From Rhodocyclaceae bacterium (GTDB taxonomy: Bacteria; Pseudomonadota; Gammaproteobacteria; Burkholderiales; Rhodocyclaceae), in assembly GCA_020445745.1 (NCBI GenBank), contig JAGRGB010000168.1, positions 48,275-112,274 on the forward strand: a DNA stretch of 64,000 nt, given 5' to 3'. The translations under genes were made by a program, and so were the position numbers. Under the pieces are notes generated by a model. That model worked only from the letters and a program-made list of their open reading frames with translations. It did not search any database and was not told the origin of the DNA. This document shows, in pieces, positions 10,350-19,932 of this stretch (its first letter is position 1; each line of letters begins with the position of its first letter).

Positions 10350-12713
10350 TCACTCCGCTGCCTTCAGGACCGCCACCAGATCCAGCCGATTGAGGCGCCC
10401 GCGCACGGCCAGCCCCGACACCGCGGCGGAGATCAGCACCACCGTCGTGGCAAAGGCGTAGGTCTGCGGCACCAGCACCACGGGCACCCTGAAAAGATCG
10501 CTCTGCATGGTCTGGGCGATGTAATCGCACATCCAGACACCGAGCCCCAGGCCGAGGGGTATGGCGAGGAAGGTCAACACGCCCAGCTCGCCCAGCAGGA
10601 TGTAGGCGATCTCGGCCCGCGTGAAGCCCAACACGCGCAGGCTGGCCAGCTCCCGTCCCCGTTCGGCGAGCGCGATCTGCGCATTGTTGTAGATCACGCC
10701 GAAGGCGATGATGACCGCGAACACGGTCGCCACGTAGGTGAAGAAAAGCATCGTCTCCTCCATCGTGCGATGGAAATTGCGGATCTCCTGCCGCCGCTCG
10801 GCGACCGCGGCGATGCCCGGCATCTCCCGCAGCCGCGACAACAGCGTCGGCAGCGCTCCCTCCTCGATGCTCAGGTAGGCGCCCGAGATCGTCGGTCCTT
10901 CGCGCATGAAACGGTTCAGCGCGGACAGCTCCATGTAGCCCGACACCCCGAGGTACTCATTCACCAGTCCGGCGACGAACACTTCGCGCGTCGGACGGTT
11001 GCCTTCCAGCACCTCGACGACGATGCGGTCGCCGACCCGGGCATCGAGCATCCCGCCAAGAAAATCCGTCAGCAGGATGCCGTCGGCCGGCAGCGCGACC
11101 GGCTGCAGCCCCGCGTCGAGCAGGCGCTGTATGTCACCGCCGGGTTCGAAGCCGCGGACGGCGGTGCGGTAGTCGAGATGGCCATGACGCAATCGCACCG
11201 GAACCGCCCGGTAGGGTTCCACGTGCCGCACGCCGGGGAGACCGGTCAGGTCGAAGCGGGCCTGGTAGGCGGTCGGGTCGGTGAACGCCACCGACAGGTC
11301 TTCGCGCTGCATCAGGCCGTATTGGATGTACACCATGAAGCTGACCGTGTCGCGCTGGAAGAGTCCCGTGAGGATCATGCCGCAGGCCAGCGCGATACCG
11401 AGCACGGTGAGGGCGGACTTGAACGCACGACGCTGGATATGCCGGATGATCATGCGCGCAGGCTGCGACAGCCAACGCTTCAGTCCGAGCTTCTCGACCC
11501 AGGTCTCGTGGTAGGCAGGAGGCGGCTCCGGCCGCATCGCCACCGCCGGCCGCAGGCGCACCGCGCGCCAGACGGCGAACACCGTGCCGAGCCCGGCGGC
11601 GAGCAGGCTGGCGAGCGCCGCCTCGATCACCGTCCGCGGCGCCAGCGCGAAGTTGAGGTAGGGGAAATGGTAGAACTCCGTGTAGATGCCGGCGAGGCCC
11701 CGTCCCAGCCAGGCGCCGAGCGCGGTGCCGCTGACGATGCCGAGGGCGACGATCACCGCGACCGACTCGAGGTAGTGCGCGAGCACCTGGAGATTGCCGT
11801 AGCCAAATGCCTTCAGCGTGGCGATCTGCTGTCGCTGCATGGCCACCTGGCGACCGATCACGACGTTCAGCAGGAACGCCGCGATGCCCATGAACATCAC
11901 CGGGAACAGGCTCGCCAGGGTACCGAGCTGCGTCAATTCCTGGCTCAGGAAACGGTGCGAGGTCTGGTCCTCGCGCGGGTAGGCGCCGAGGCCGCCATAG
12001 GGCCGGAGCAGCTCGTCGACACGATCGATGACGTCGCGAACCTTGGCGCCGCGTCGCAGGCTCAGCGCGAGGTCGTTGAAGGCTTCGTTCAGATCGTAGG
12101 CCTGCCCCAGGGCGCGGCGCCCCATCCACAGGATGCCGTAGCGCTTGGTGTCGGGGAACACCGAGCCGGGGCGCATCTGCTGGATGAACTCGGGCGACAG
12201 GGCGGTGCCGACCAGGCTCAACGCCTGGCGGCGACCGTTCAGGATGGCGTGGAAGCGGTCACCGAGCGCCAGGCCGTGGGCCCTCGCGAAGGTTTCGCTG
12301 GCGACCACCTCGTCGGCCCGGCCGGTTGCCGGCAGGCGTCCTGCCCGCAGGTGCAGACCGTTCAGGCCCGGTGCCTCGCCGTCGGGCAGCGACATCACCG
12401 CCGCGGCGACCGGCTCGGGAAAGTCCGGCATGTCGAGCCGGACCTGCACCGCGACCCGCGTTTCCAGTCGCTCGACGCCGGGAATCGCGGCGATGCGCTG
12501 GCGCAGGCTCTCGGGAGCACGCTTGAGGGAGGCGAACACGTCCGCAAAGCGGTAGTCGCGGTAGTAGGCCTCCTGCGTGGACTGCAAGGCGTGCAGCGTA
12601 GACAGGAACATGATGTAGGTGCCGATGCCGCACATCACCACCAGCGCGATCGCCAGGACCTGGCCCTTCATGCGCCACAGGTCGCGCCACAGTTTGCGGT
12701 CGATGGCGCTCAT
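10350..12713 (-). CDS. ABC transporter permease with duplicated FtsX-like domains
   Basis: Inner-membrane permease of 787 residues. The ATG at 12713 lies 5 bases after the ATPase stop; a longer open frame upstream overlaps the ATPase gene and is ignored. The N-terminal anchor (GQVLAIALVVMCGIGTYIMF) is followed by an extracytoplasmic domain and two FtsX-type transmembrane blocks. The first is around residues 270-430, the second begins near 460, and the last spans lie at the C-terminus (TRAEIAYILLGELGVLTFLA). This architecture belongs to exporters of the MacB/LolE/DevC type, which work with an adaptor protein. Neighbours on both sides give the expected ATPase and adaptor. Substrate not predictable. 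Confidence 0.9.
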   Translation of the reverse strand: MSAIDRKLWRDLWRMKGQVLAIALVVMCGIGTYIMFLSTLHALQSTQEAYYRDYRFADVFASLKRAPESLRQRIAAIPGVERLETRVAVQVRLDMPDFPEPVAAAVMSLPDGEAPGLNGLHLRAGRLPATGRADEVVASETFARAHGLALGDRFHAILNGRRQALSLVGTALSPEFIQQMRPGSVFPDTKRYGILWMGRRALGQAYDLNEAFNDLALSLRRGAKVRDVIDRVDELLRPYGGLGAYPREDQTSHRFLSQELTQLGTLASLFPVMFMGIAAFLLNVVIGRQVAMQRQQIATLKAFGYGNLQVLAHYLESVAVIVALGIVSGTALGAWLGRGLAGIYTEFYHFPYLNFALAPRTVIEAALASLLAAGLGTVFAVWRAVRLRPAVAMRPEPPPAYHETWVEKLGLKRWLSQPARMIIRHIQRRAFKSALTVLGIALACGMILTGLFQRDTVSFMVYIQYGLMQREDLSVAFTDPTAYQARFDLTGLPGVRHVEPYRAVPVRLRHGHLDYRTAVRGFEPGGDIQRLLDAGLQPVALPADGILLTDFLGGMLDARVGDRIVVEVLEGNRPTREVFVAGLVNEYLGVSGYMELSALNRFMREGPTISGAYLSIEEGALPTLLSRLREMPGIAAVAERRQEIRNFHRTMEETMLFFTYVATVFAVIIAFGVIYNNAQIALAERGRELASLRVLGFTRAEIAYILLGELGVLTFLAIPLGLGLGVWMCDYIAQTMQSDLFRVPVVLVPQTYAFATTVVLISAAVSGLAVRGRLNRLDLVAVLKAAE

Positions 12714-12718
12714 CACGG

Positions 12719-13456
12719 CTACCAGGAAAGCTCCGCCGCGGACTTCTTCGCGACGTTGGCGTCGACGCTCACCACCCGCCCGTTGCCGAAATGCACGACC
12801 CGGTCGGCCATCGCGGCGATGGCGGCGTTGTGCGTGATCACGACGGTGGTGGTGCCTAGTTCGCGGTTCACGCGCGCGATCACGTCCAGCACCAGCACGC
12901 CGGTCTGTGCGTCCAGGGCACCGGTTGGTTCGTCGCACAACAGCACCTGCGGGCGCTTGGACACCGCACGCGCGATTGCCACACGCTGCTGCTCGCCGCC
13001 CGAGAGTTGGGTCGGAAAATGGTCCAGCCTGTCAGCCAGCCCGACCATCGCCAGGGATTCCTCCGGCGTCATCGGTTCAGCGGCGATCTCGGTGACCAGG
13101 GCGACGTTTTCGCGCGCCGTCAGGCTCGGGATCAGGTTGTAGAACTGAAAGACGAAACCCACGTGCTCGCGGCGATAGCGAGTCATCGCCGTGTCATCGA
13201 AGACGGCGAGCTCGCGGCCCCGGTAGCGGATCTGCCCGCCGCTCGGCACGTCGAGGCCGCCGAGGATGTTGAGCAGCGTCGACTTGCCGCTCCCCGAGGG
13301 CCCCAGCAGGACCACCAGTTCGCCTTCGCAAAGCTCGAGATCGACACCCCGCAGCGCCTCCACCTGGACCTCGCCCATCTGGTAGACCTTGGACAGGCTG
13401 CGTATCTCGAAGATCGGCCGCCCCGCGCCGGCCGGTGCGTCAACCTGGTTCTTCAT
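12719..13456 (-). CDS. ABC transporter ATP-binding protein (MacB/LolD-like)
   Basis: Cytoplasmic ATPase, 245 residues, first gene of the three-gene exporter operon. Walker A is GPSGSGKST, the signature is LSGGEQQR, Walker B is [12 protein letters not shown], the H-loop is THN, and the Q-loop lies in [13 protein letters not shown]. The start at 13456 (MKNQVDAP) follows GGAGAG at a good distance. The open frame extends 18 codons further upstream, but that part is low-complexity and covers a tandem repeat. The EPTGALD form and length are typical of MacB/LolD-class exporters. Confidence 0.93.
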   Translation of the reverse strand: MKNQVDAPAGAGRPIFEIRSLSKVYQMGEVQVEALRGVDLELCEGELVVLLGPSGSGKSTLLNILGGLDVPSGGQIRYRGRELAVFDDTAMTRYRREHVGFVFQFYNLIPSLTARENVALVTEIAAEPMTPEESLAMVGLADRLDHFPTQLSGGEQQRVAIARAVSKRPQVLLCDEPTGALDAQTGVLVLDVIARVNRELGTTTVVITHNAAIAAMADRVVHFGNGRVVSVDANVAKKSAAELSW

Positions 13457-13961
13457 GTCTCTCCGGCGAAGCCGCCTGAGTCGGTGAACATCATCGCGCC
13501 ATCGCGCCATCGCGCCATCGCGGAATCGCCCCGCGCGAAAGCGGACCGCCGTTCGATCCCCCTTGTCGGTGCGGCAATCGGGCTCCGCCGAACCGCCGTG
13601 GCGGGCCCGACGAGATGCCGGGCGCGCCGATCGACTTCGCCGCTACCGCCTTGACATTATGGAAGCCGATCACGAGGCTGGATTGACCGACATCAAGCAT
13701 CGAGGCCCCGGCCCCCCCAGAGGGGCATCGACGAGGCCGACCCCCGGCTCAGGTCCCGCCGAGCCGTCGCCACGGCGGACCGCGATCGTCACCGCCGCCG
13801 CGAAATCCCGGCTCCCGCGTCAGTTGCGGGGAACACTTCCGGGCCTGAAGCAGACTGAACCTGGTGGGCCGGGAGCAAATCCTGGTCCTTGGACAATCCG
13901 GACAGTGGCAACCGGGCGACGCCCGCACGACCGCCAGTGTCCGAACGGATAGGCGGCTACG
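13457..13961. other. Divergent intergenic region with a short tandem repeat
   Basis: No gene is supported here. The region separates the exporter operon (minus) from the DsbA-like gene (plus) and should contain both promoters. Apart from the 8-bp tandem repeat listed separately, nothing convincing was found. AGGCGG lies shortly before the ATG at 13962. Confidence 0.5.
13492..13523. repeat. 8-bp tandem repeat, four copies of catcgcgc
   Basis: Four consecutive copies of CATCGCGC (the last ends in G) begin at 13492, 13500, 13508 and 13516. They sit about 35 bp upstream of the ATPase start codon, in the likely 5' leader of the exporter operon. Copy number could vary by slippage. Confidence 0.8.
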
Positions 13962-14594
13962 ATGAAGATCGAATTCATTTCGGACGTGGTCTGCCCGTGG
14001 TGTGCGATCGGCCTGCATGCGTTGGAGCGGGCGATCGAGCGCATCGGCGCGGAGCTGTCAGTGGAGCTGCAGTTCCGGGCCTTCGAACTCAACCCGCAGA
14101 TGGCAGCGGAGGGCGAGGACCTGACCGAGTACCTGGGGCGAAAATATGGCCTGGCGCCGCAGCAGCTCGAGCACAACCAGGCAACGCTGCGCGCACGCGC
14201 AGCGGCCGTCGGCTTCGAAATGGGGATACGCACGCGCATCTGGAACAGCTTCGACGCGCACCGTCTGATCCACTGGGCCGGCCTCGAAGGGCGCCAGCGC
14301 CAACTGAAGCATGGCCTGCTGCGCGCCTGTCACGGACGCAACGAGAACATCTCCTCGCGCGAGGTGTTGCTCCGGGTGGCGCGCGAGGCGGCCCTAGACG
14401 GGCAGCAGGCGGACGAGGTGCTCGAATCGGGACGCTACGGCGACGAAGTGCGCCGTTGCGAGCATCGCTGGGAGCGCCTCGGCATCCATGCCGTGCCCTC
14501 GCTGCTGATCGACGGCGAGTATCTGATCCAGGGCGGCCATCCGCCAGAGACCTTCGAGCAAGCCCTGCGCCAGCTCGGCGGCGCGGCGGGTTGA
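13962..14594 (+). CDS. DsbA-family oxidoreductase (FrnE-like)
   Basis: Thioredoxin-fold protein of 210 residues with the active-site motif CPWC near the N-terminus (SDVVCPWCAIG), a helical insertion and the cis-proline loop AVPSLLIDG before a C-terminal helix. There is no signal peptide, so it is probably cytoplasmic. That fits FrnE/2-hydroxychromene-2-carboxylate isomerase relatives rather than periplasmic DsbA. FrnE-like proteins act on protein thiols or as polyketide isomerases; sequence alone does not decide, although the two-Cys motif favours redox. It stands alone, divergent from the exporter operon. Confidence 0.88.
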   Translation: MKIEFISDVVCPWCAIGLHALERAIERIGAELSVELQFRAFELNPQMAAEGEDLTEYLGRKYGLAPQQLEHNQATLRARAAAVGFEMGIRTRIWNSFDAHRLIHWAGLEGRQRQLKHGLLRACHGRNENISSREVLLRVAREAALDGQQADEVLESGRYGDEVRRCEHRWERLGIHAVPSLLIDGEYLIQGGHPPETFEQALRQLGGAAG

Positions 14595-14915
14595 GGGGCG
14601 AGGGACCGCCTGTGGCGCCGTCGTGCAGCGGTCGGCATGTCAATCCCGGCGCGACCTGCCGATGCGGTCGCCCACCCCGCACCGGGGATCTCATGCCCCG
14701 CGTCCGACCGGCAACTGCCCGCCACGCCGTCGTGCTCCGCCGGCGGGTGGCGACACCCGATCGGGCCGCCGAGGCGACCGCGACCGGCGCCGCGTGCCTG
14801 GACCTGTGGCCGGGTGGCGAAGCCGTGCTGCTATCGTTCGCAGCCCGCAAACCGGACAGGAGCCGCCGCTGCGGGTCCGGCAAAGCCATGGCGGAAATCG
14901 CCGCCGCCGGCCGCG
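14595..14915. other. Convergent intergenic region, no gene seen
   Basis: This is the space between the convergent DsbA-like and hydrolase genes. Open frames here are short and featureless. No clear rho-independent terminator was recognised. Confidence 0.5.
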
Positions 14916-15884
14916 TCACAGCTTGTCGAGGAAGAAGCGGACCGCATTCCGCCGCGACGCGTAGGCCATCGCCACGTTCGGCTCGATGCTGACCAGCGGC
15001 ACCACGCCGGTCGTAAAGAAGCTGCCTTCGTCGGCGAACGGGTCACGCGCGCTGGTCGGCACCTGCAGCCTGTCCCAGGCATGCGTTGCGCCTTCGTAGA
15101 CCGCGACATCGATGATCGGGCCGTGGATCGCATTGATCTGGTCCCGCAGCTCGAGGCAATGCTCCGGCCCGTTGTCATAGCCGTCGTCGGATCCGACCTG
15201 GATCAGGATCGGGGCACCGGTGGGAACGAGAAACTGCGCACCTTTCTGGGCAGGCGGATCGAGCGCGGGAATCGTCGTGTTGTTGACGCCATAGCAGACC
15301 GGGTAATTGCTGACGTGGGCCGCGAAGTGCAGCCCGCCGCCGAATAGGGAGGCATACAACTGTTCTGCGGCGGCAAGGCTGATGACCGCTCCCCAAGAAA
15401 ATCCGAGCACGCCGATGCGTGACGGGTCGATGTCACCCTGACTCGACAGATAAGCCAGCGCCGCAAACGCATCCGTGTAGGTCAGGATCGGCAGCGCCGG
15501 GCGGTTCGCGATTCCGGTCACGCCACGCGCTTCCCACATGTCGATCTCGAGGGTTGCGAATCCCGCGGCATTGAGGGCCTCGGCGTAGAACTGCCCGCGG
15601 AAATCGACGCCAGCCGAGCCGTGCAGAATGACGACCGCGGGCAACATTCGCCGGGGATAGTCACAATGGGCCATGCCGCCGCGCACCTGGGGAAACTGCA
15701 GTTTTCCTTTTATTGTCAGCGCAACCGGCGGTTGGACGGAGACGTCCAGCGACGAAAACTCGACGAACGATATTGCCGGGCGGCCGTCTTGAAGGCATTC
15801 GGATTCGCCGTGGGCGCGCCCCGGCAATGAAAACACCGACAGCGCCAGGAATGACGCCACAACAACGAGTGAATTCGAAATCAT
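14916..15884 (-). CDS. Exported dienelactone-hydrolase-like alpha/beta hydrolase
   Basis: Predicted secreted serine hydrolase, 322 residues. The start at ATG 15884 has AAGGAG upstream and opens a Sec signal peptide (SNSLVVVASFLALSVFSLPGRAHG). The open frame upstream of it is discarded because it lacks a site and sense. The alpha/beta-hydrolase core shows the oxyanion strand VVILHGSAG, a nucleophile elbow GFSWG (Ser163), an acid in GSDDGYDNG and a catalytic His in THAWDR. Dienelactone hydrolases use Cys here; Ser and the export signal suggest an ester substrate outside the cytoplasm. It is monocistronic as far as can be seen. Confidence 0.85.
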   Translation of the reverse strand: MISNSLVVVASFLALSVFSLPGRAHGESECLQDGRPAISFVEFSSLDVSVQPPVALTIKGKLQFPQVRGGMAHCDYPRRMLPAVVILHGSAGVDFRGQFYAEALNAAGFATLEIDMWEARGVTGIANRPALPILTYTDAFAALAYLSSQGDIDPSRIGVLGFSWGAVISLAAAEQLYASLFGGGLHFAAHVSNYPVCYGVNNTTIPALDPPAQKGAQFLVPTGAPILIQVGSDDGYDNGPEHCLELRDQINAIHGPIIDVAVYEGATHAWDRLQVPTSARDPFADEGSFFTTGVVPLVSIEPNVAMAYASRRNAVRFFLDKL

Positions 15885-17054
15885 CGCCTGCTCCTTGCCG
15901 ATCAGTAAATGCGAACGCAGCACGACCCTATTGGTGGCATTGAAACCACGCAAAGCAGGTTGAATGCCGGAAGGGCCGGGTGATTGCCTTCTGGATAATT
16001 CCTCGATGACGATACGCTCTGTGGGAGAGCGATATATTTCTTTCCGACAAATGGTCGTATTCACGAGCGATTTCTGCAACCGCCGAGCCATTAAGGGCAT
16101 ACGCACCAAGGCGCTGAAACGCGACGCACGCCGCATCCTCCCGAGCCGTCGGGAAAATCTGTCCGGAAAATCACCCGGAAATCATCCAGCCCCGCACAAA
16201 TACCTGAATTGGCCGGGCTTTTCTCGCATCGCGGCGTCGGGCCTGCACAGCGCGTGGCTTGGCATCGATACCGACATGGTCCGGCAAGACTGCGTGGAAC
16301 TCAGCTGGATGAATATTCACGCCGCGTCAAATTCCCACGCCCTGCGCGCAGAATGCTTCGCGGCAAGATCCTGGATGCCTGGCCGCCGTCGCCCCCGAAG
16401 AATGGCGCAGGTCTCATCCTCATTCGCCATTTCGATCAACGCGCGGACCAGATTGGGGCATGTCATCATTCGCGACTGGCGTAAGCCATCGAAAATCGAA
16501 GTCCCCCACGAACCGCCAATCCCCGGATCCATGGACATCAAAGGGACGGTAACTAATACCAATTACATAGACAATTCGTCAGAATGCACCATCGCGGTGC
16601 CGCGGATTCACCAATGGCGGCCAATCCATCGCCCTCATGACGATGCGCCGGAACTTGACGATAATGCTCGGCCGAAAACCAGTGACAACGGCCCTGGAAC
16701 ATGGCGGCAGATTGTCACAATTGCTTTCGCCAGAAACTCGACGACTCGTTTCGCACGCCGGCACGATCGTCGAACGATTCTCCCCGGCCCGGTAGCCTGC
16801 CAGGGTGGAAAACGAACCGTGAAATGCGCACTCGTCGGGCAGAAAGGCAGCAACGCCGCGGTGCGCACCAGCGACACACGCAATCTGTCGGCCCACTGGC
16901 ATGCTGTGACCATTGTCGGCCTGCCGATGTCACCGTCGTCACGCGACGCATGCTTCGGAATTGGCCCGCAGACGGGATTTCCGCCCGCGGCATGACATCC
17001 GAGCTGCCACCGTTCGCCCCGAACCTGTCGCTGTCCGACGCAGCCGTGCCGACG
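15885..17054. other. Long gene-poor, less GC-rich stretch
   Basis: About 1.17 kb without a supported gene. Base composition is visibly less GC-rich than the flanks, with runs such as ACTAATACCAATTACATAG around 16551. A 343-codon open frame (15964-16995, plus) exists. Its translation is rich in His, Arg, Asn and Ser, and it has no recognisable domain, so it is not called. The hydrolase promoter should lie at the left end. The stretch could be a decayed transferred segment. Confidence 0.5.
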
Positions 17055-17504
17055 CTACAGCGGCGTGCAATCGTGGGTGACGAGCAGCGGCCTTCCCGCC
17101 ACGATGCTTGCCACGCAACGGAAGCGGCCATTGTTGTTCACCGGCGTGGCGCGATCGACCGTGCAGTCGGCTGAAGTTGCCCCCGGCGGAACGGTCGCCG
17201 TGCAGGCTCCGATCGATCTCGTACCGCAGAACATCTCGACCGTTGCCGCATCACCCGGACTGCCACCGATGCTCAGGCTGGCCCTCATGTCCCCCAGGCG
17301 GCGGTCGCAGATTTCGACGACCGGGCGCTCCACCGAGATCGCGCCCGCGTCCCCATCGCGGGATGGCGACGCGCCCCCATGGCCGCTGTAGCCGGTACAG
17401 GCGACCACGGCAACGCAGATTACCGCTGCGATCGATGCCGTGAGCAGTCCGGTCGCTGCGGACCCCGTCCTGCTGCGCTCGATGGATTCTCGTTCCTCGT
17501 TCAT
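17055..17504 (-). CDS. Small predicted lipoprotein, unknown function
   Basis: 149 residues from ATG 17504, with AAGGAG upstream. After a polar N-region, a hydrophobic stretch ends in a lipobox-like VVAC (Cys36), suggesting a lipoprotein signal. The mature part is Gly/Ser/Asp-rich at first. A compact domain with several Cys follows (ICDRRL, MFCGTRSIGACTATV, DCTVDRA, RFRCVAS, HDCTPL), which could form disulfides in the periplasm. I do not recognise the family. It lies 475 bp downstream of the deacylase gene on the same strand and probably has its own promoter. Confidence 0.65.
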   Translation of the reverse strand: MNEERESIERSRTGSAATGLLTASIAAVICVAVVACTGYSGHGGASPSRDGDAGAISVERPVVEICDRRLGDMRASLSIGGSPGDAATVEMFCGTRSIGACTATVPPGATSADCTVDRATPVNNNGRFRCVASIVAGRPLLVTHDCTPL

Positions 17505-17979
17505 GATCAACTCCTTGCGCCACCGTGTGGTGAACGAGGACGACGCTTGCGGCGAACGCGACAGGTTGTCTGGAAACGCGGCGCCCTCGCGAGCACTACG
17601 CAGCGCGAAACAATCCGGATGCAGTTGCGACGCCCGAGATGACCGATGCACGGCTTCCGCCCGGTCGTGCCCACCCGCAGGCGGCGCCCCGGCCTCTCTC
17701 CCGGGCGACGCGCCAGCGGCCTGCCGCACGTCGCGGCCCGCTCACCAACTGCAACGCCCGGCGCCGGTCGGGCTGTTCACGGCCGCGATCGCTATCTTGC
17801 CGCCCTACCTCCCGGATCGTGACGGATTGCTCATCGACACCTGTCTTGGCACCTGGCGGCGTGGCAACCGGAACCGTTCGGGTGGCGGCGCCACATCGAC
17901 ACTCGACGGCCGTCCGGCATCGCGTATCGCCACACTGCCGACATTTGCCGGCGGGACCGCGCGACGACCCCGCCACGGA
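17505..17979. other. Intergenic, no gene seen
   Basis: No open frame with protein-like features was seen. It probably contains the promoter of the small lipoprotein gene and the end of the rimK operon. Confidence 0.45.
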
Positions 17980-19023
17980 TCAGAGGATCTCATCCTCGTC
18001 GAGCAGCGGATCGCTCTGCAGCGCCACGGCGATCTTCTCGACCCCGTCCTCGGCGTGCTGCGGCGATGCGACACGCGCGATGTGAAACAGTGCGTCGCCC
18101 TGGTTGACGACCGGCAAGTTGGCGCGGCCGATGATCAGCCCGCCTGCGCGCGAACACACCTCGGCGTCCTTTTCGCCGAAAGGATCGGAGACGCAGGCGA
18201 TCACCTCGCCCTCCGCGACGCTGTCGCCGATGGTCCGGTAGGCGCGCAGGATTCCCCCCGCGGGAGCCCGGACCCACACGCTGGAACGAGATACCGACGA
18301 CTGGTGGCGGCTGACCGGGGTGTGTCGCCGCGGGGTCATGCGCAGTTCCCGCAGCACCCGCAGGATGCCCGCGACGCCTGCGCGTATCGCCAGCTCGTCG
18401 AAGCGCAGCCCCTCGCCGGCCTCGTACAGCAACATGTCCACCCCCAGTTCGCGGGCCGCGGCGCGCAGCGATCCATCCCGCAATTCGGACAGCAGCACGA
18501 TCGGGGCGCCAAACGCCAGCCCGAGTTCGAGCGGCCGGCCTGCGTCCGGGGCGACCCGGATCTGCGGCAGGTTGACGCGATGGATCGACGCCGAGTGCAG
18601 GTCGATGCCGACTTCGCAGCGTGCCACGATCTGCGTCAGGAACTTGTGGGCCAACTGGGCGGCCAGCGAACCGTTGGCGCTGCCGGGGAAGCTGCGGTTC
18701 AGGTCGCGCCGGTCCGGCAGATAGCGCTGGTGGCTGATGAAGCCGAACGCATTGACCACCGGCACGCACATCAGGGTGCCGGCCAGGTGCTGGAGTGCCG
18801 GCGAACGCAGCAGGCGGCGGATGACCTCGACACCGATGATTTCGTCGCCGTGAACCGCGGCACTGACGAACACTGTCGGCCCCGGACGAGCCCCGTGGAC
18901 GACGTGAACCGAGAGCGCGATCGGGGTGTGATCGGACAACACGCTGATCGGCAGTTCGACGGTCTCCCGGGTCCCCGCGGCGATTTGACGGCCGTCGATC
19001 TCGAACGCCGCTCTGCGCGCCAC
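17980..19023 (-). CDS. Succinylglutamate desuccinylase/aspartoacylase-family zinc hydrolase
   Basis: M14-like zinc amidohydrolase, 347 residues, third gene of the protease-RimK module. It begins with a GTG at 19023, 3 bases after the rimK stop. Zinc ligands appear as HGDE (in AAVHGDEIIG) and a downstream His in DLHSA. The substrate-binding arginines fit RRDLNRSFPG. A C-terminal beta domain (about 255-347) matches the AstE/AspA fold. Family members remove acyl groups from N-acyl amino acids or peptides. The tight linkage to an ATP-grasp glutamate ligase suggests trimming of its products, but that is inference from neighbourhood. Confidence 0.87.
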   Translation of the reverse strand: MARRAAFEIDGRQIAAGTRETVELPISVLSDHTPIALSVHVVHGARPGPTVFVSAAVHGDEIIGVEVIRRLLRSPALQHLAGTLMCVPVVNAFGFISHQRYLPDRRDLNRSFPGSANGSLAAQLAHKFLTQIVARCEVGIDLHSASIHRVNLPQIRVAPDAGRPLELGLAFGAPIVLLSELRDGSLRAAARELGVDMLLYEAGEGLRFDELAIRAGVAGILRVLRELRMTPRRHTPVSRHQSSVSRSSVWVRAPAGGILRAYRTIGDSVAEGEVIACVSDPFGEKDAEVCSRAGGLIIGRANLPVVNQGDALFHIARVASPQHAEDGVEKIAVALQSDPLLDEDEIL

Positions 19024-19026
19024 GAC

Positions 19027-19932
19027 TCAGCCCCGGCCGCGGGTCTTGGTGCGCGCCGGCCGCGCGTTTTCCTCGATGAAGCGGATGATCTTGTCGGCGA
19101 CGTCGATCCCGGTGGCGGTCTCGACGCCCTCCAGGCCGGGGGAAGAATTGACCTCCATCACCACCGGCCCGTGATGCGAGCGCAGCATGTCGACGCCGGC
19201 CACGTTGAGCCCCAGCACGCGCGCCGCGCGCACCGCGGTGGAGCGCTCCTCCGGGGTGATGCGGATCTGCTTGGCGCTGCCGCCACGGTGCAGGTTCGAA
19301 CGGAATTCGCCCGGCGCGCCGGTGCGCTGCATCGCCGCCAGCACCTTGCCGTCGCAGACCAGTGCGCGGATATCGCTGCCGCCGGCTTCCTTGATGAACT
19401 CCTGCACGAGAATGTTCACGTTGGCGCCGCGGAAGGCCTCGATCACCGATTTCGCCGACTTTTCGGTCTCGCCCAGGACGACGCCGATGCCTTGCGTTCC
19501 CTCCAGCAGCTTGATCACCGCCGGCGCGCCGCCGACCAGTTCGAGGATCTGATCGGTCTGCCTGGCATCGTGCGCGAAGGCGGTCACCGGCAGGCCGATG
19601 CCCTCGCGCGCCAGCAGCTGCAGCGAGCGCAGCTTGTCCCGCGAGCGGCCGATCGCGACCGATTCGTTGAGCGGATAGACGTGCATCATCTCGAACTGGC
19701 GCAACACCGCGAGGCCGTAGAAGGTGATCGAAGCGCCGATGCGCGGAATCACCGCGTCGTAGCCGGTGAGGCGCTCGCCGTTGTAATAGAGTTCCGGGTT
19801 GTGGGAGGTGATGTTCATGTACACGCGGATCGTGTTGATGATGTCGATCTCGTGTCCGCGGGCCTCGGCCGCCTCGACCAGGCGCTTGTGGGAATAAAGC
19901 GTCGGATTTCGGGCAAGCATTGCGATCTTCAT
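19027..19932 (-). CDS. rimK: RimK-type ATP-grasp glutamate ligase
   Basis: ATP-grasp ligase of 301 residues, close to E. coli RimK in length and sequence. RimK adds glutamates to the C-terminus of ribosomal protein S6 and can make poly-glutamate. The pre-ATP-grasp domain ([18 protein letters not shown]) is followed by the ATP-grasp core with [29 protein letters not shown] and the Mg-binding end [21 protein letters not shown]. The ATG at 19932 overlaps the stop of the upstream protease gene by 4 bases (ATGA), indicating translational coupling. The tail KTRGRG is basic. Confidence 0.95.
   Translation of the reverse strand: MKIAMLARNPTLYSHKRLVEAAEARGHEIDIINTIRVYMNITSHNPELYYNGERLTGYDAVIPRIGASITFYGLAVLRQFEMMHVYPLNESVAIGRSRDKLRSLQLLAREGIGLPVTAFAHDARQTDQILELVGGAPAVIKLLEGTQGIGVVLGETEKSAKSVIEAFRGANVNILVQEFIKEAGGSDIRALVCDGKVLAAMQRTGAPGEFRSNLHRGGSAKQIRITPEERSTAVRAARVLGLNVAGVDMLRSHHGPVVMEVNSSPGLEGVETATGIDVADKIIRFIEENARPARTKTRGRG

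Noticed and set aside
10203-13142. 979-codon plus-strand frame over the exporter operon
   Set aside because: Shadow of the ABC permease and adaptor genes; no recognisable features.
15964-16995. 343-codon plus-strand open frame in the gene-poor island
   Set aside because: No domain, strongly biased and erratic residue content, and only a weak ribosome site; kept as a finding, not a gene.
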